Assembly: GCA_037447655.1 (NCBI GenBank)
Contig: JBBHKE010002640.1
Coordinates: 62,001 to 126,000 of the forward strand
Length of the DNA stretch: 64,000 bases
Source: Zygnema cylindricum
Lineage: Eukaryota > Streptophyta > Zygnematophyceae > Zygnematales > Zygnemataceae
Direction of reading: 5' to 3'
Of this stretch, positions 1-9,636 are shown one piece after another. Made by a program: the position numbers and the translations under genes. Under the pieces are notes generated by a model. It saw only the letters and a program-made list of their open reading frames with translations. It ran no database searches and was not told the DNA's origin. Within the stretch, counting starts at the first letter, position 1, and every line of letters starts with the position of its first letter.

Positions 1-613
1 TCCCCTACCAGGTTATTATTATGTCCCAAAACATAGTGTTATTTTAAATTCCCGATGCTTCTAAAACTCGTACAGAATGAGGAATCGTTTACTTGCTTAA
101 TAATTAGTGGAAAAACGTTTTTGGGTTAGTAAATATTTGAGCTGAATACTCTTTTTTCGACGAGTATACTTTCCAAAGATCAGTACAGTTGGCCTTTAGA
201 ATGGCCTCTAATTTTGCTTTATTTTTCTTTATCGATGCAACGGTCCTTTGTACATGTTTTTTTTTGTGTTCAGATCAAGTTTTGTTTATATAAAATGACA
301 GGATACAGGATTAAATGCTGGTCAAGTAGACTGTATAATTATGAATGTCCACTTTTTCTGGAAATTTTGATGTTCAGTAAACTTTTGGTAGTAGGAACTC
401 CATTTTTATTTCCCTTTTAGTGCCTCACACTGATTTTACTGACATTGAGAGTTTAAAATAAAAATCTGTAAATTGTGAAAGTATGAATCAAGATTAAGGA
501 AAGTTACTATTTTTATTCAAAGCTCTTTTGTTAAGTACAAGGGAGACATGGTAGACTACATGGACTAACCTCCAAAACCAGATCTAGTACTATTTAAGGT
601 TTTTTAAATCCCT

Positions 614-657
614 ATTATTACTATTATTATTATTGTTATTATTATTATTATTATTAT
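614..657. repeat. ATT trinucleotide microsatellite
   Basis: A run of TTA/ATT units with a few interruptions, inside the presumed intron. Confidence 0.8.
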
Positions 658-945
658 CCCTATTAAATTAAATCCTATTTTTTGTTACCTTGATTTTCCA
701 ACAAGGCTAATCCAATTCCCTCACATATCCGTTCTAATTGTGAGCTTATGTCCTTTCAAAACTGTTGAATTCAAATTTGCCATTCAATCACTCATTACTG
801 AAAAATATCTGTTAAGTGGAATGGTCTCAAATCGTTTGATTCGTATTCTAAAATGTCAACCTAAATGTCCTAAAATCCTAGAGACACATACACGACTCTA
901 AAAAAATGCCTCGACGATTTGTATCTCGCTTACTTATTTCCTCAC

Positions 946-1116
946 TTCCTTACTTCCTTCCTTCCTTACTTCCTTCCTTACTTCCTTCTTTACTTCCTTC
1001 ATTCCTTCCTTCCTTACTTACTTCCTTCCTTCCTTCCTTACTTACTTCCTTCCTTCCTTACTTACTTACTTCCTTCCTTCCTTCCTTCCTTCCTTACTTA
1101 CATACTTACTTACATA
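946..1116. repeat. TTCC/TTAC tetranucleotide microsatellite
   Basis: About 170 bp of CTTCCTTC and CTTACTTA units with almost no purines other than scattered A. The long leucine/proline/serine ORFs running through it on the plus strand are artefacts of the repeat. It ends about 40 bp before the inferred splice acceptor, so it could act as an oversized polypyrimidine tract. Confidence 0.9.
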
Positions 1117-1156
1117 CTTTTTGGGGAGATGCTTTCGGGGATCGTATTATCTGCAG

Positions 1157-1522
1157 ACTGTCTCTGGACTCGGTCTCGCATGGCAACCGGCTTTTGGTCT
1201 CCTCGTCCTTCTCTACTTCTACTCCCACTACTTCTTTGCCTCAGGAGCCGCCCATATCGGAGCCATGTACACCGGATTCCTCTCGGTCGCAACGGCTCTC
1301 GGGACTCCTCCTCTTCTCGCGGCTCTGGCTTTGGCCTTCTTGTCAAATTTGATGGGAGGGATTACACATTACGGAATCGGTTCCGGTCCTCCGTTTTATG
1401 GAGCGAACTATGTGTCATTGAACGACTGGTGGTTCTACGGATTTATTTGCAGTGTTGTCAATTTAGTGATTTGGCTCGGAATCGGAGGATTGTGGTGGAA
1501 AGTACTCGGCTTGTGGGGCTAG
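1157..1522 (+). CDS. Plastid 2-oxoglutarate/malate (dicarboxylate) translocator, last exon (partial gene)
   Basis: The exon encodes the C-terminal 121 residues of a DASS-family sodium/dicarboxylate-type transporter, closest in recall to the chloroplast inner-envelope 2-oxoglutarate/malate translocators (DiT1/DiT2) that link ammonia assimilation and photorespiration to the cytosol. Recognisable stretches are the YFFASGAAHIGAMYTGFLSV motif, the NLMGGITHYGIGSGP loop characteristic of the family, and a last membrane helix ending in WWKVLGLWG before a TAG stop. At least three hydrophobic segments are visible. The exon start is placed after the CAG at 1156 because similarity begins at VSGLGLAWQ; an ATG at 1121 opens the frame but lies in intron-like sequence. 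The exon has no internal stop and a higher GC content than its surroundings, as expected of a live gene. The rest of the gene lies upstream of the window. DiT1 versus DiT2 cannot be decided. Confidence 0.88.
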   Translation, partial: TVSGLGLAWQPAFGLLVLLYFYSHYFFASGAAHIGAMYTGFLSVATALGTPPLLAALALAFLSNLMGGITHYGIGSGPPFYGANYVSLNDWWFYGFICSVVNLVIWLGIGGLWWKVLGLWG

Positions 1523-3800
1523 TTTTTAGGTAAGGGAATGAATTTTCGATGATTTTTTAGGGGTTTTTCTTTTTTTCGATTGTTGAGAGCTTGTTTCTTT
1601 CCTCTTCTTTGATTCTCTTTCGGAATTTTGCCTAATGGCAAGTTCTTTTGGGAAGTTTTAGGTTTTTTGTGGTTTAGAAATTATTTTTAAGAGGTTAACG
1701 AGGGTGCCTTATTTTCCAATTAATGCTTTTTTAATATATGGGGCATTATTTGTAGTCAGTATTTCAGAAAGAAAAAGCTTAACTCTCGATAATGTAGCAT
1801 TTTTGGTAGTAGAAACAACTCAAAAAACCGAACAACTTAAAAGTAATATCTTGTTAGAAGTATTTTCTCAGAAATATACATTCATATTTACAGCAGGCTC
1901 TTTTCTTAATTGTTTTTGAGGAAGGTCTTTTGATATTTTGCTGTAACTAAGTTTTTTTGCTCTTTTTTTCATCACTTTTCTTTTTTTAATCATGGGAATT
2001 ATAAAGAGGGAAAAAGGTTTGTTGTTTTAGTCCAAGACCGGAAAACACATGAATAACATATTTATGTCTTGAGCAATATTTCTTGTTTTGGGTAATTTCA
2101 GTTAACAAACTAATTTTGACACAGGGTATATATGTTTTGGTTGCAAGGTTTTGACTTTTGTCGGAGATTCTTCTGACAAATAAAGAGACAATTCAATCAT
2201 GGGAAAAAAACGCAAAGCCTTCCTAAATTATTGCAACGATGTTCAGCAATAACATCGAGATTTATGTTTGTGTCTTGTTTTTGAAATGCAAAATCGAAAG
2301 TCTAGCGTCTTACCTTCCGATCTTAATCTCATGGTTGAAAATCTGAAAAATATAGGACGAGAAGAAGATTTTTGACTGCCCGAAAAATGTCTAGCTCTAA
2401 TGATGACGGACAGTGTATTAATGCAATCATTAAGCTTGGTGAAAGGTATGATGAAGGAAACCATCAGAGTAGATGAAAGCGTAAACTTGCACAACGTTGG
2501 TGGAAAATATCGCAATAAAAAAGGCGAGAACCATTGTTTAACGTCAAGAATGCAATGAATGAAAACAAAAAAAGGAAAGCTCAAGACGCGCATAGGACTA
2601 ACCAACAACAAATAACAAAATTTCAAAAGCCTGTAAGAACCATTGAGACGACGTCTAACATGATAAAGCTCCCAAGAAGACGACCCCTTATGCAATTCCC
2701 TTGAGCTTGGAGGAGCCTGTTGATTCAAACTACCGGTTTGTACTGGCAACCACTTCACGATAATTGGTACATGCGGCAAAAATGGGCGGCAAAGTTGGAT
2801 AATACCCTTTACAACGTCAAAGGAGAAACTAGCCGCTAAAAAGAACTTGTTTTGCCATTGGAAAGTTTACTCACGGTACCGTAATTTTGAAAACAACCGC
2901 GCTCAGACTTTTGACAAGCCGTTGTAAACAATTCATGACTATCATCGAACTTTTGTTTCTTATGGAGTGACCATGTTACTATGTAAATTCACGTAAACTC
3001 AACGTCTGGCTGAACACTACCTTACATTCCAAAAATATTGCGATACCAATATGAGTCTATATGTTTCACAACATGTGTGCTGCGAGGTATCGCAAAGGAT
3101 GGACATGGACCAACGTATGTTGTTGTACGGATGTTGCACACGATACATCATGTCATCATACGGTATGACATGCAACAAGGACGACCTGTCATCGCAATAA
3201 CACATCAAAGAAGGATGAAAGTCCTTACGATCTATACAGCCATAAATAAATGATGGTGCTGTAAGGATAAAAGTTGGCGGACTCCTCGATTCCCGCCCTC
3301 AAACAACTTCGACCACAGGTACAAGTAAAGCACAAAAAACAAAATACACCCACAACCATCAAAACAAAAATCATCCTTATGATCTTAACTACACTGCCCA
3401 TCGTTATTAGCATGAATAATAGTAAGTTTGTCGCGGCTTTTTTATGTAAATTTGTGTTAGTAACATTAAAATGGAATTAATGCTAATTTGGAAACTTTTC
3501 ACTTAGTGTTAGCCACTGCATATTCTATTTGGAAAAAATAGTTACGTAAGACAAATTTGTTTTCATACAAATGTCCGCGTCACACTCTATTTTTACAATG
3601 CTAAGTGAGTTTCCCATGTCTATTAAATTTAAACAATTGTTAACCGCCGGAAGTGGCGCGAACATTTTACATCGGTAAAGAAGAATACTTCATATAAACC
3701 ATAAAATAGCTTATATTAACGTAGAATACTGTTAGTTTTACTCTAACTTTTATGTTTCGTAAGACATGCAAACCCCACAAGTGAGACAAATGCTCTCAGA
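1523..3800. other. 3' UTR and intergenic sequence without a recognised gene
   Basis: AT-rich sequence follows the transporter stop codon; its 3' UTR must begin here but no clear poly(A) signal is seen near the stop. Between about 2385 and 2800 the plus strand reads as a lysine- and arginine-rich, stop-interrupted peptide (including RKLAQRWWKI), while a 178-codon ORF lies on the opposite strand at 2243-2779. Neither resembles a family I know. A decayed SANT/Myb-like transposon domain is possible but not supported. Nothing else stands out. Confidence 0.4.
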
Positions 3801-3803
3801 GTA

Positions 3804-4332
3804 CACCATGAATCGCTTATACTGTTAATAACACTATATCCATGCCCTAATTTTAGACCCTTGAACCTTAAATAGAATTAACAATACAATTTATATATTT
3901 TTCCTTAATATAGGTGCGGTTTAATTAGCACCATTGACTCTAATTTGGCCAGTTTTTATACAGTATAGTGTACGAATTGTGCCAGTCCGTACTAAAACTG
4001 CTCGTTTTTTGGTACAAACGTACAAAAAATAGATAACGACGTCGAGACCGGAAAGTGAGTAATTTTGACACGGTAAAGCACTTTGAAAATTCATTCATAG
4101 TAATAAAGACGGGCGAAATCACGCAAACATGTTCTGACATGTTCAAACGTCCACTATGTGAACAAGGGCTAGAGGGGATACACTATGGGAACGTGAATCC
4201 TTATTAGTGTCAGATGCATAAATTATAGTTAATGGTTTGTTGGCGCGAGGTCATGAAACTCAATACAGCATTAATAACACTATTTTTTTCTTTACACTAA
4301 TAATTTCTTAACACTATAAGCGATTCAAGGTG
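3804..4332. mobile_element. M1-type MITE, copy A
   Basis: A 529-bp non-coding element flanked by TA dinucleotides (3802-3803 and 4333-4334). The left terminus begins CACCATGAATCGCTTATA and the right terminus, read in reverse complement, begins CACCTTGAATCGCTTATA; pairing extends about 25 bp with few mismatches. No transposase is encoded. TA duplication and TIRs fit a Tc1/mariner or Stowaway-like non-autonomous element. The same termini recur in copies at 4389, 5793, 53760 and 61024. Confidence 0.75.
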
Positions 4333-4388
4333 TACCACATTCACATCTTAAGTAGTGTTGGTACCAGCTCAACTTACGCACTACAAAG

Positions 4389-4949
4389 CACTCCGTGAAT
4401 CACTATTAGTGTTAATAACACTAACTCGGCGCCCCCAAATTTAGACCCTCAAATCTAAAATAAAATTAATAATTTTATTTTTTTTCTTTACGCTTAGACC
4501 CTCAAATCTAAAATAAAATTAATAATTTTATTTTTTTTCTTTACGCTAATATAGATACAGTTTAATTAGCGTCAATGACTGTAATTTAGGCGGATTTTTA
4601 ATTAGTGTAGCGGACGAAATGTGTTAGGCAGTGCTAAAACTGCTTATTTTTACATACAAACGTATAGAAAGTGAATGGCGCTGCCATGGGAATGCGCCCT
4701 CAGATTTGATTGCTAGTAATAAAGACGGTAGAAAGTCACGCGAAAGTTTTCTCATATGTTCAAAAGTCAACTATGTGAACACAGGTAATAACGGCTACAC
4801 TATGGGAATGTGGACTCAAATTAGTGTTAGATGTATAAATTAGCGTTAACGTTCTGTTGGCTCTATGCCCTTGAACCTAAAATGGAGTTAATAACAGTAA
4901 TTGTTTCTTTACACTAATTATTTCTTAACACTTATAGCGTTTCACGGTG
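4389..4949. mobile_element. M1-type MITE, copy B
   Basis: About 560 bp with degraded M1 ends: the left side reads CTCCGTGAATCACTATTAGTG and the right end, in reverse complement, CACCGTGAAACGCTATAAG, followed by TA at 4950. The left TA has been lost by mutation. It contains a perfect 53-bp tandem duplication. No coding potential is seen. Confidence 0.6.
4441..4546. repeat. Perfect 53-bp tandem duplication
   Basis: The unit at 4441-4493 is repeated without change at 4494-4546, so the duplication is recent relative to the surrounding decayed MITE. Confidence 0.95.
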
Positions 4950-5249
4950 TAACACACAAATTGGCGGTAAATGACAAATTTAGTATGAATGTTTTTTTTT
5001 GTTTTTGGCGATAAAATTTCGCTTCCGCTAAGTTTTTCTTTAACGCTAACAACAATGGGCGGTATAGCATTATCACGAGTATTCTCGCATTTGCCAAGTA
5101 GGTACAGTAATGCCTCGACGATAGTATGGCCTGTATCTTAATGTCGCGTGTGACTAAAGGTGACAAATGGTATACCTCCTTGTAACTTAGCGAACTTACT
5201 TTGTATTTAAGCGCAGGTTCTACGTACACGGTTTTCAAGGGTCCCAGTG

Positions 5250-5790
5250 TGTAACAACGAAATTGTTACTTCAGGGTGTGACGATTGTATACGTCGACAA
5301 TGCCCGTGACAATTGTCACCGTCTACAATCTGTGATGACGCGCATTATTTTTTGTAACTGCTTGTGATGTCGCATGTCTTTCCGTGACATTTTAGACGTC
5401 GCGCCTTACAGCTTGTGTCGTTTCATGGTTGAAGAAGATGTGCTTTGCCTTTGCGTCTCTTGTCGGGTCGACGTGAAATGTCATCACAATCTTGAGACCC
5501 TTGCAAAAAACATTCTGTACCGGACGCGAATGGCCAAAAAAAAACAAATTGTGTACTTTTCCTTGTCGTACTAAACGCAAGCAGACAAAACATAGCGAAT
5601 CGTGTACTTTTCCTCGTCGCTTGAAATCGTTCGAAAATTTTGAATTTTTTTTACACATAAGCTATGTGTTCCTATTTGTTTTACGGTGATACTTTAATTT
5701 GAAATACATCGCCGATATGTTTTAATTTAAAGTTTGAAGGTGATGTTTCTTGACGTGGCCGTGGGTCTTAAAACACAAGACGACGACATG
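5250..5790 (+). repeat. Interspersed repeat R3, copy 1
   Basis: This stretch aligns in reverse complement with 56441-57557 once a 564-bp insertion in the second copy is removed. Matches include the segments around 5250-5320, 5368-5665 and 5665-5790. Small ORFs on both strands are not conserved between the copies, so it looks non-coding. The class is unknown; the ends are approximate. It stops immediately before M1 copy C. Confidence 0.65.
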
Positions 5791-5792
5791 TA

Positions 5793-5990
5793 CACCTTGA
5801 ATCGTTATTAGCGTATAGAAATTATTAGTGTAAAGAAAAAATTAGCATCATTCATTCTAATTTAGTGCCAGGAGACGTGGCAGATTATGGTCCACGTCCT
5901 TAAATAGTGTAATTTATTATATTTAAGGTATCAATGTCAAAAATTTGGGGTGCCGTATAGCGTACATAAGGCTAATAACGATTCACGGTG
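5793..5990. mobile_element. M1-type MITE, copy C (short)
   Basis: A 198-bp internally deleted M1 element flanked by TA at 5791-5792 and 5991-5992. Termini are CACCTTGAATCGTTATTAG and, in reverse complement, CACCGTGAATCGTTATTAG. Confidence 0.75.
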
Positions 5991-6002
5991 TAGTGTACTG
6001 AT

Positions 6003-6125
6003 ATTAATTATAGAATATTAATTATACAGACTAACAACTTAAGTAATACTAAGTATACAAACAAAAATCTGAGTTAATACTAACAATATAGACTAATAAC
6101 TGTAGCAATACTGATTATGTAAATA
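6003..6125. repeat. AT-rich minisatellite, left block
   Basis: Degenerate copies of a roughly 31-bp unit resembling ATACAGACTAATAACTGTAG followed by TAATACTAATT. The same unit in the same orientation resumes at about 8440, on the other side of the fold-back structure. Confidence 0.6.
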
Positions 6126-6481
6126 TTGTCCTAAGGGAATTGATCATGACAGTGACTGTTTTGGTTGCGGACAATCATTTACGTCATTTTGTCAAAAATT
6201 GTACGTTTGAAGTACACATTGGTACAAATAAAGCACCGTTGAGTACAAATTTGACGGTCAATCGGTTGGACAACTTTGACTTTCAAAATATTGTGTCAAC
6301 CGCTTAAAATTGTGCCGCGCTTGCGAACATCGACCGTCGTAATAAAATTAGCAATTCACACGGCTGGCGAACGTTTACGGTAACAAAACAGCGGCAACCA
6401 CATGTAAATAAAAGTGTTGCAGACAGTCACTTTTTGTCGTTACGTGAGCTCCACGGTGAGAGCACGTTGTATACTAACTTA

Positions 6482-7254
6482 GGGTGAACATCCATCAGGG
6501 TGAACATCCATCAGGCGTGTCTAGAAATCATACGGACACGTTTACTGGCAGTAATATTTACATCACTTCTCCATCAGGTCGTGCCAACGAGGCACCAATT
6601 GCGTACGTGCTGAATTTCGATTGGAACCACGTAGGATCCTGTTCAACCGGCTTGGGAATATTGAAAAATTTGAAAAGTACAGAATTTGAACGCCGTATCT
6701 GTACGCACGGGTGAATTTAAGATTTGTAATACTGTATTAAATTTAAATTTGTATACGTGCGTATTTTATCGATATACAAATTATGCCATTATGTCTCAAA
6801 CACAAAGTCCTTTCCGCGAAGTAGAAGAAGCGTCAGAGGGATATGCGCCGGCAAAGATTTTTTCATCGCTTTTTGAAGATTTGAATCCATCCTGTACGAA
6901 GGCACATGACCTTTGTAAAATGGTAGGTTGTAATCGCTCGTCCGCGTGTGGATCATATTTTTTGTTTCCAAGTGTACCAATTGAAACGTCCAGTGTGTGG
7001 CAAGTCTCCTCCTAGGAGAGTTGAGGAGACTTGCCACACACTGGACAGAAGGAGCGTTTGCTTCGAAAACTCGAAATCGGATGGTCGAAAATTTCGCCCA
7101 AAAATTTGGAGAATCTTGACGAATCTCCAGCAATCATGTTTTATAAAAAAAATAAAAAATAGCAGTACGGCCCTGTACGAGATGCGCTGGCCTTGTACGA
7201 AAACGCACTTTTTCCAGTAATGAACCTTAATTTTCGCCTGATGGAGGTTCACCC
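6482..7254. mobile_element. M2-type (Harbinger-like) MITE, copy a
   Basis: A 773-bp element flanked by TTA (6479-6481 and 7255-7257). Termini are GGGTGAACATCCATCAGG and, in reverse complement, GGGTGAACCTCCATCAGG. The first 17 bp are repeated at the left end. Removing it restores the left arm of the fold-back, which then aligns across the junction with the right arm near 8003-8011, so the insertion is directly visible. The 3-bp TTA duplication and GGG terminus fit PIF/Harbinger (Tourist) MITEs. Confidence 0.8.
6988..7046. repeat. Perfect 24-bp inverted repeat with 11-nt loop
   Basis: The arm at 6988-7011 is exactly complementary to 7023-7046, around the loop at 7012-7022, inside M2a. The loop itself begins CTAGGAG. 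Such a stem would extrude as a cruciform or form a strong RNA hairpin. Confidence 0.95.
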
Positions 7255-7345
7255 TTAGCCGCAAAATTGAAATTTAGTGGTTTAAGCGTTACATTGAACT
7301 TAGACGCAAATTGAAACGAAACCTCTTTAAACTGAAGTACTGTAA

Positions 7346-7549
7346 GTCTTGTACGGAAGGTTTAAAACGCACGAAACGAAATTTCACTGTCAATGTAAGA
7401 ATGTATTCGTAGATAGTGTGGCTCGATTTCGTCGCACGTGACGACGCGCATTTTTTTCATTTAATTTCAATTGATATTTTTACGCCGGTTCGTTTTATTA
7501 TAGTGTACAAATTTTATTTCGTTTCGTGCGTTTTAAACCTTCCATACGA
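7346..7549. repeat. Inverted repeat in the fold-back spacer
   Basis: The segment at about 7346-7387 (containing AAGGTTTAAAACGCACGAAA) is complementary to about 7509-7549, with a spacer of roughly 120 bp. Confidence 0.75.
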
Positions 7550-7849
7550 TAACCACCACAAAAAGATTGTTGAAGAATGTGTCGTGACGCCTCCACCACT
7601 ATCCATCGTCAACCGGAATTTGCTGCGCCTGTTTTCTTCAAATTTCCGATTTGGTTACAACAAAACAGGAATGTAGAAATTGTACACCGCTGGTACAACG
7701 ACAAAACACGAACATACAAAATGTACATTCGCGTATTTTATTTTGCGGCTGGTTGTACGAATACGACTTTAGACATTTTGCTTTTGGAATCTTTGACAAT
7801 GCTAGCCGTTAGAACAGTAATCTACGTGCATCCAATCGAAAGAAAGCAC

Positions 7850-7959
7850 GTACGCGATAGATTCCATTGCGGACACGACCTGATGGAGAAGTGAACGAAA
7901 TATTAGTGCCAGTAAACCTATCCGTAACATTACTGTCGGCGCCTGATGGAGAAGTGGCC
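7850..7959 (-). mobile_element. M2-type terminus, copy b
   Basis: Read on the minus strand from 7959, this begins GGCCACTTCTCCATCAGG and carries, about 65 bp further in, a second CACTTCTCCATCAGGTCG motif, the same doubled-end layout as M2a and M2c. It is followed by TAA at 7960-7962. The opposite end was not found; it may be deleted, or the spacer of the fold-back may be the remains of this element. Confidence 0.5.
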
Positions 7960-8439
7960 TAAGTTCAATGTAAAGCTTAGACGACTAAATTTCAAGTTTG
8001 CGGCGAAGTTAAAATATAACGTGCTCTCACCGTAGAGCTCACATAACGACAAAAAATGACTGTCTGCAACACTTTTATTTACATGTGGTTGCCGCCGTTT
8101 TGTTACCGTAAACGTTCGCCGGCCTTGTGAATTGCTACTTTTATTATGACAGTCGACGTTCGCAAGTGCGGCAAAAGTTTAAGCGGTTGAAACAATTTTT
8201 TGAAAGTGAAAACTGTCCAACCGATTGACCGTCAAATTTAGACTCAACGGTACTTTACTTGTACCAATGTGTACTTCGAACGTTGAGTTTTTGACAAAAT
8301 GACGTTAGTGACTGTGCGCAACCAAAATAGTCACTGCCATGATCAATTCCCTTATACAATACTAGTAACTGCACTAACCCTAATTATGTTGTACTCACAA
8401 AAATTGCACAAACTTTTAACTGTACGAACATTAAATATA

Positions 8440-8612
8440 AACTAATAACTGTTCTAATACTAATTATACAAACTAATAACTGTGGTTATGCTAATCATAG
8501 AGACTAATAACTGTGGTAATACTGTGGTAATACTAATTATACAGACTAATAACTGTAGTAATACTTATTATATACTAAAACTAATTATACAGTCAAATAA
8601 CCAAACCAACAC
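8440..8612. repeat. AT-rich minisatellite, right block
   Basis: Four to five degenerate copies of the unit seen at 6003-6125, same orientation (for example GACTAATAACTGTGGTAATA), so the fold-back structure probably inserted into one array. Confidence 0.6.
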
Positions 8613-8651
8613 CAATATACAGTAGATCGGAATGCCATTTTTTCAGAGCTT

Positions 8652-8822
8652 ATGGTTGCACCTTCCCCGATTGTCCAGATATTTCCTTTTGTGAGAGCTT
8701 TTTATTCTCTGAGCAGTAGCCTCTCTTTCTCCACTGATGATGATTTGGTCCCACTTTCCTCCACGACTGGCACTCGTCAGGGTGATCCTCTTGGAGGCCC
8801 TTTGTTTGCCCTAAAACGATAG
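8652..8822 (+). pseudogene. LINE-type reverse transcriptase fragment
   Basis: A 56-codon open stretch ends at TAG 8820-8822 and contains STTGTRQGDPLGGPLFAL, the finger/palm motif typical of non-LTR reverse transcriptases (the GxxQGDPLSP block upstream of the catalytic YADD). The preceding FPFVRAFYSL also fits that family. No YADD motif, endonuclease or poly(A) tail follows, so it is only a fragment. Confidence 0.65.
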
Positions 8823-9200
8823 ATTGAGGAAAGAGGCAGTCTTACTACTGCCCAAATGGTATGTAACTTGATCAAGATTTGATCCTGGTCCCACAAAGTC
8901 ACCGCCGATCAAAAAGTCGCCCGCTTTATCTGCCCAGTCGTAGAAGAATTGTTACATACATGGGGTGTGATAACAATTTAAAAATTGACGAGGCGGCAAA
9001 TTCATTTAACTGCAAAAAATGATGAAGAGGCGCATGTAAACCGACGATATACGACATCATGCACGGACGCAAATCGAACCACACAAATGTATTGGTAAGA
9101 CGGTTGACGTTGCAGCCTTCAACCCCGATTCCACTTTTGGTGGCTGTGAAAGACAACGTCACGCGATGCCACAGGAATCATATCCGTGGACATCGGAGAA
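8823..9200. other. Unassigned sequence between the LINE scrap and the Copia-2 LTR
   Basis: No coding similarity was recognised. The 5' edge of the Copia-2 LTR probably lies somewhere in or near this interval but no clear TG boundary could be fixed. Confidence 0.4.
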
Positions 9201-9636
9201 GATGGGAGGAGGAACCATGGCTCCCGAGCTAACATGCGTCACTTGGAAGGCCATATCGTACAATGGCCGTACAAGAAGTACATTGGCGAGTGTACCTTCT
9301 TGTACTTAACAGTTTTATTCTTGGTCCATGGTTTTGTAGGAGGTAACTATGAGTATGAAGATAAGGGACTTAGTATTTTTGAGAGGTCTCTCTCTATGTG
9401 ACCTTTTGTAGAAATTGGCCATCTTTGGCCAACCATAACTTATTGCTCAGAGGAGCAAATTCAAAGATTTCTTTTGCGTTTGACTAAAGGGAGTCGGGCA
9501 CTCACAGTGGTGAGGGTGGTCAAAGTAATTTTGTGCATGGGCGACACTTATTCAATGGGAAAGTCAAAGAGGCAAATATTATCCAAGAGGCTTTACATAA
9601 GCCGTATACTCCATGGGCCAATGGAGGCCACAGTTT
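9200..9636 (+). repeat. 5' LTR of Copia-2, 3' part (interrupted)
   Basis: This sequence leads, across the Copia-1 insertion, directly into the Copia-2 primer site: 9636 is joined to 16080-16081 once Copia-1 and one target duplicate are removed. It shares landmarks with the other copia LTRs in sense orientation: GGCCATATCGTACAATGGCC, a GTAC-rich hairpin at 9269-9305, a TGACTAAAGGGAGTC block and an ATGG just before the end. The start is undefined. Confidence 0.6.

Larger units (their letters stand above)
1..1156 (+). other. 3' portion of an intron of the dicarboxylate translocator gene
   Basis: No coding exon of the transporter could be recognised here, although the exon at 1157 must be preceded by exons encoding most of the protein. 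The stretch is AT-rich and ends in a CAG acceptor at 1154-1156, preceded by a long pyrimidine-rich region. The intron is therefore probably longer than 1.1 kb and begins outside the window. A short ATT microsatellite and a TTCC/TTAC tetranucleotide tract lie inside it. The acceptor is inferred from where similarity to plant DASS transporters begins, not from transcript data. Confidence 0.55.
6126..8370. mobile_element. Large fold-back (long inverted repeat) element
   Basis: Two long inverted arms face each other. The left arm runs from about 6126 to 6481 and resumes at 7255-7304 after a MITE insertion; the right arm runs from 7961 to about 8370. Matching segments include GGGAATTGATCATGACAGTG on the left with its complement near 8335, the GAGAGCACGTT block (about 6458) with the complement near 8020, and the 7258-7301 block with 7961-8003. 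Identity is high but not perfect. The spacer (7305-7959) holds a further hairpin and, at its right edge, an M2-type terminus. No transposase is recognisable; the short ORFs inside are unsupported. It may be a Foldback/Mutator-like non-autonomous element. Confidence 0.65.

Noticed and set aside
906-1533. Long Leu/Pro/Ser-rich ORFs over 906-1352 and 919-1533
   Set aside because: They are translations of the TTCC/TTAC microsatellite and of wrong frames of the transporter exon.
3017-3480. Small overlapping ORFs at 3017-3480
   Set aside because: No conserved motif, overlapping on both strands, composition like the surroundings.
5374-5689. Coding interpretation of overlapping ORFs in R3
   Set aside because: The second copy (56441-56902) does not keep any of the frames open.
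6484-7894. Short ORFs inside the fold-back (for example 6686-7015, 7577-7894) as transposase genes
   Set aside because: No recognisable domain; they cross inverted-repeat arms and are not conserved between arms.
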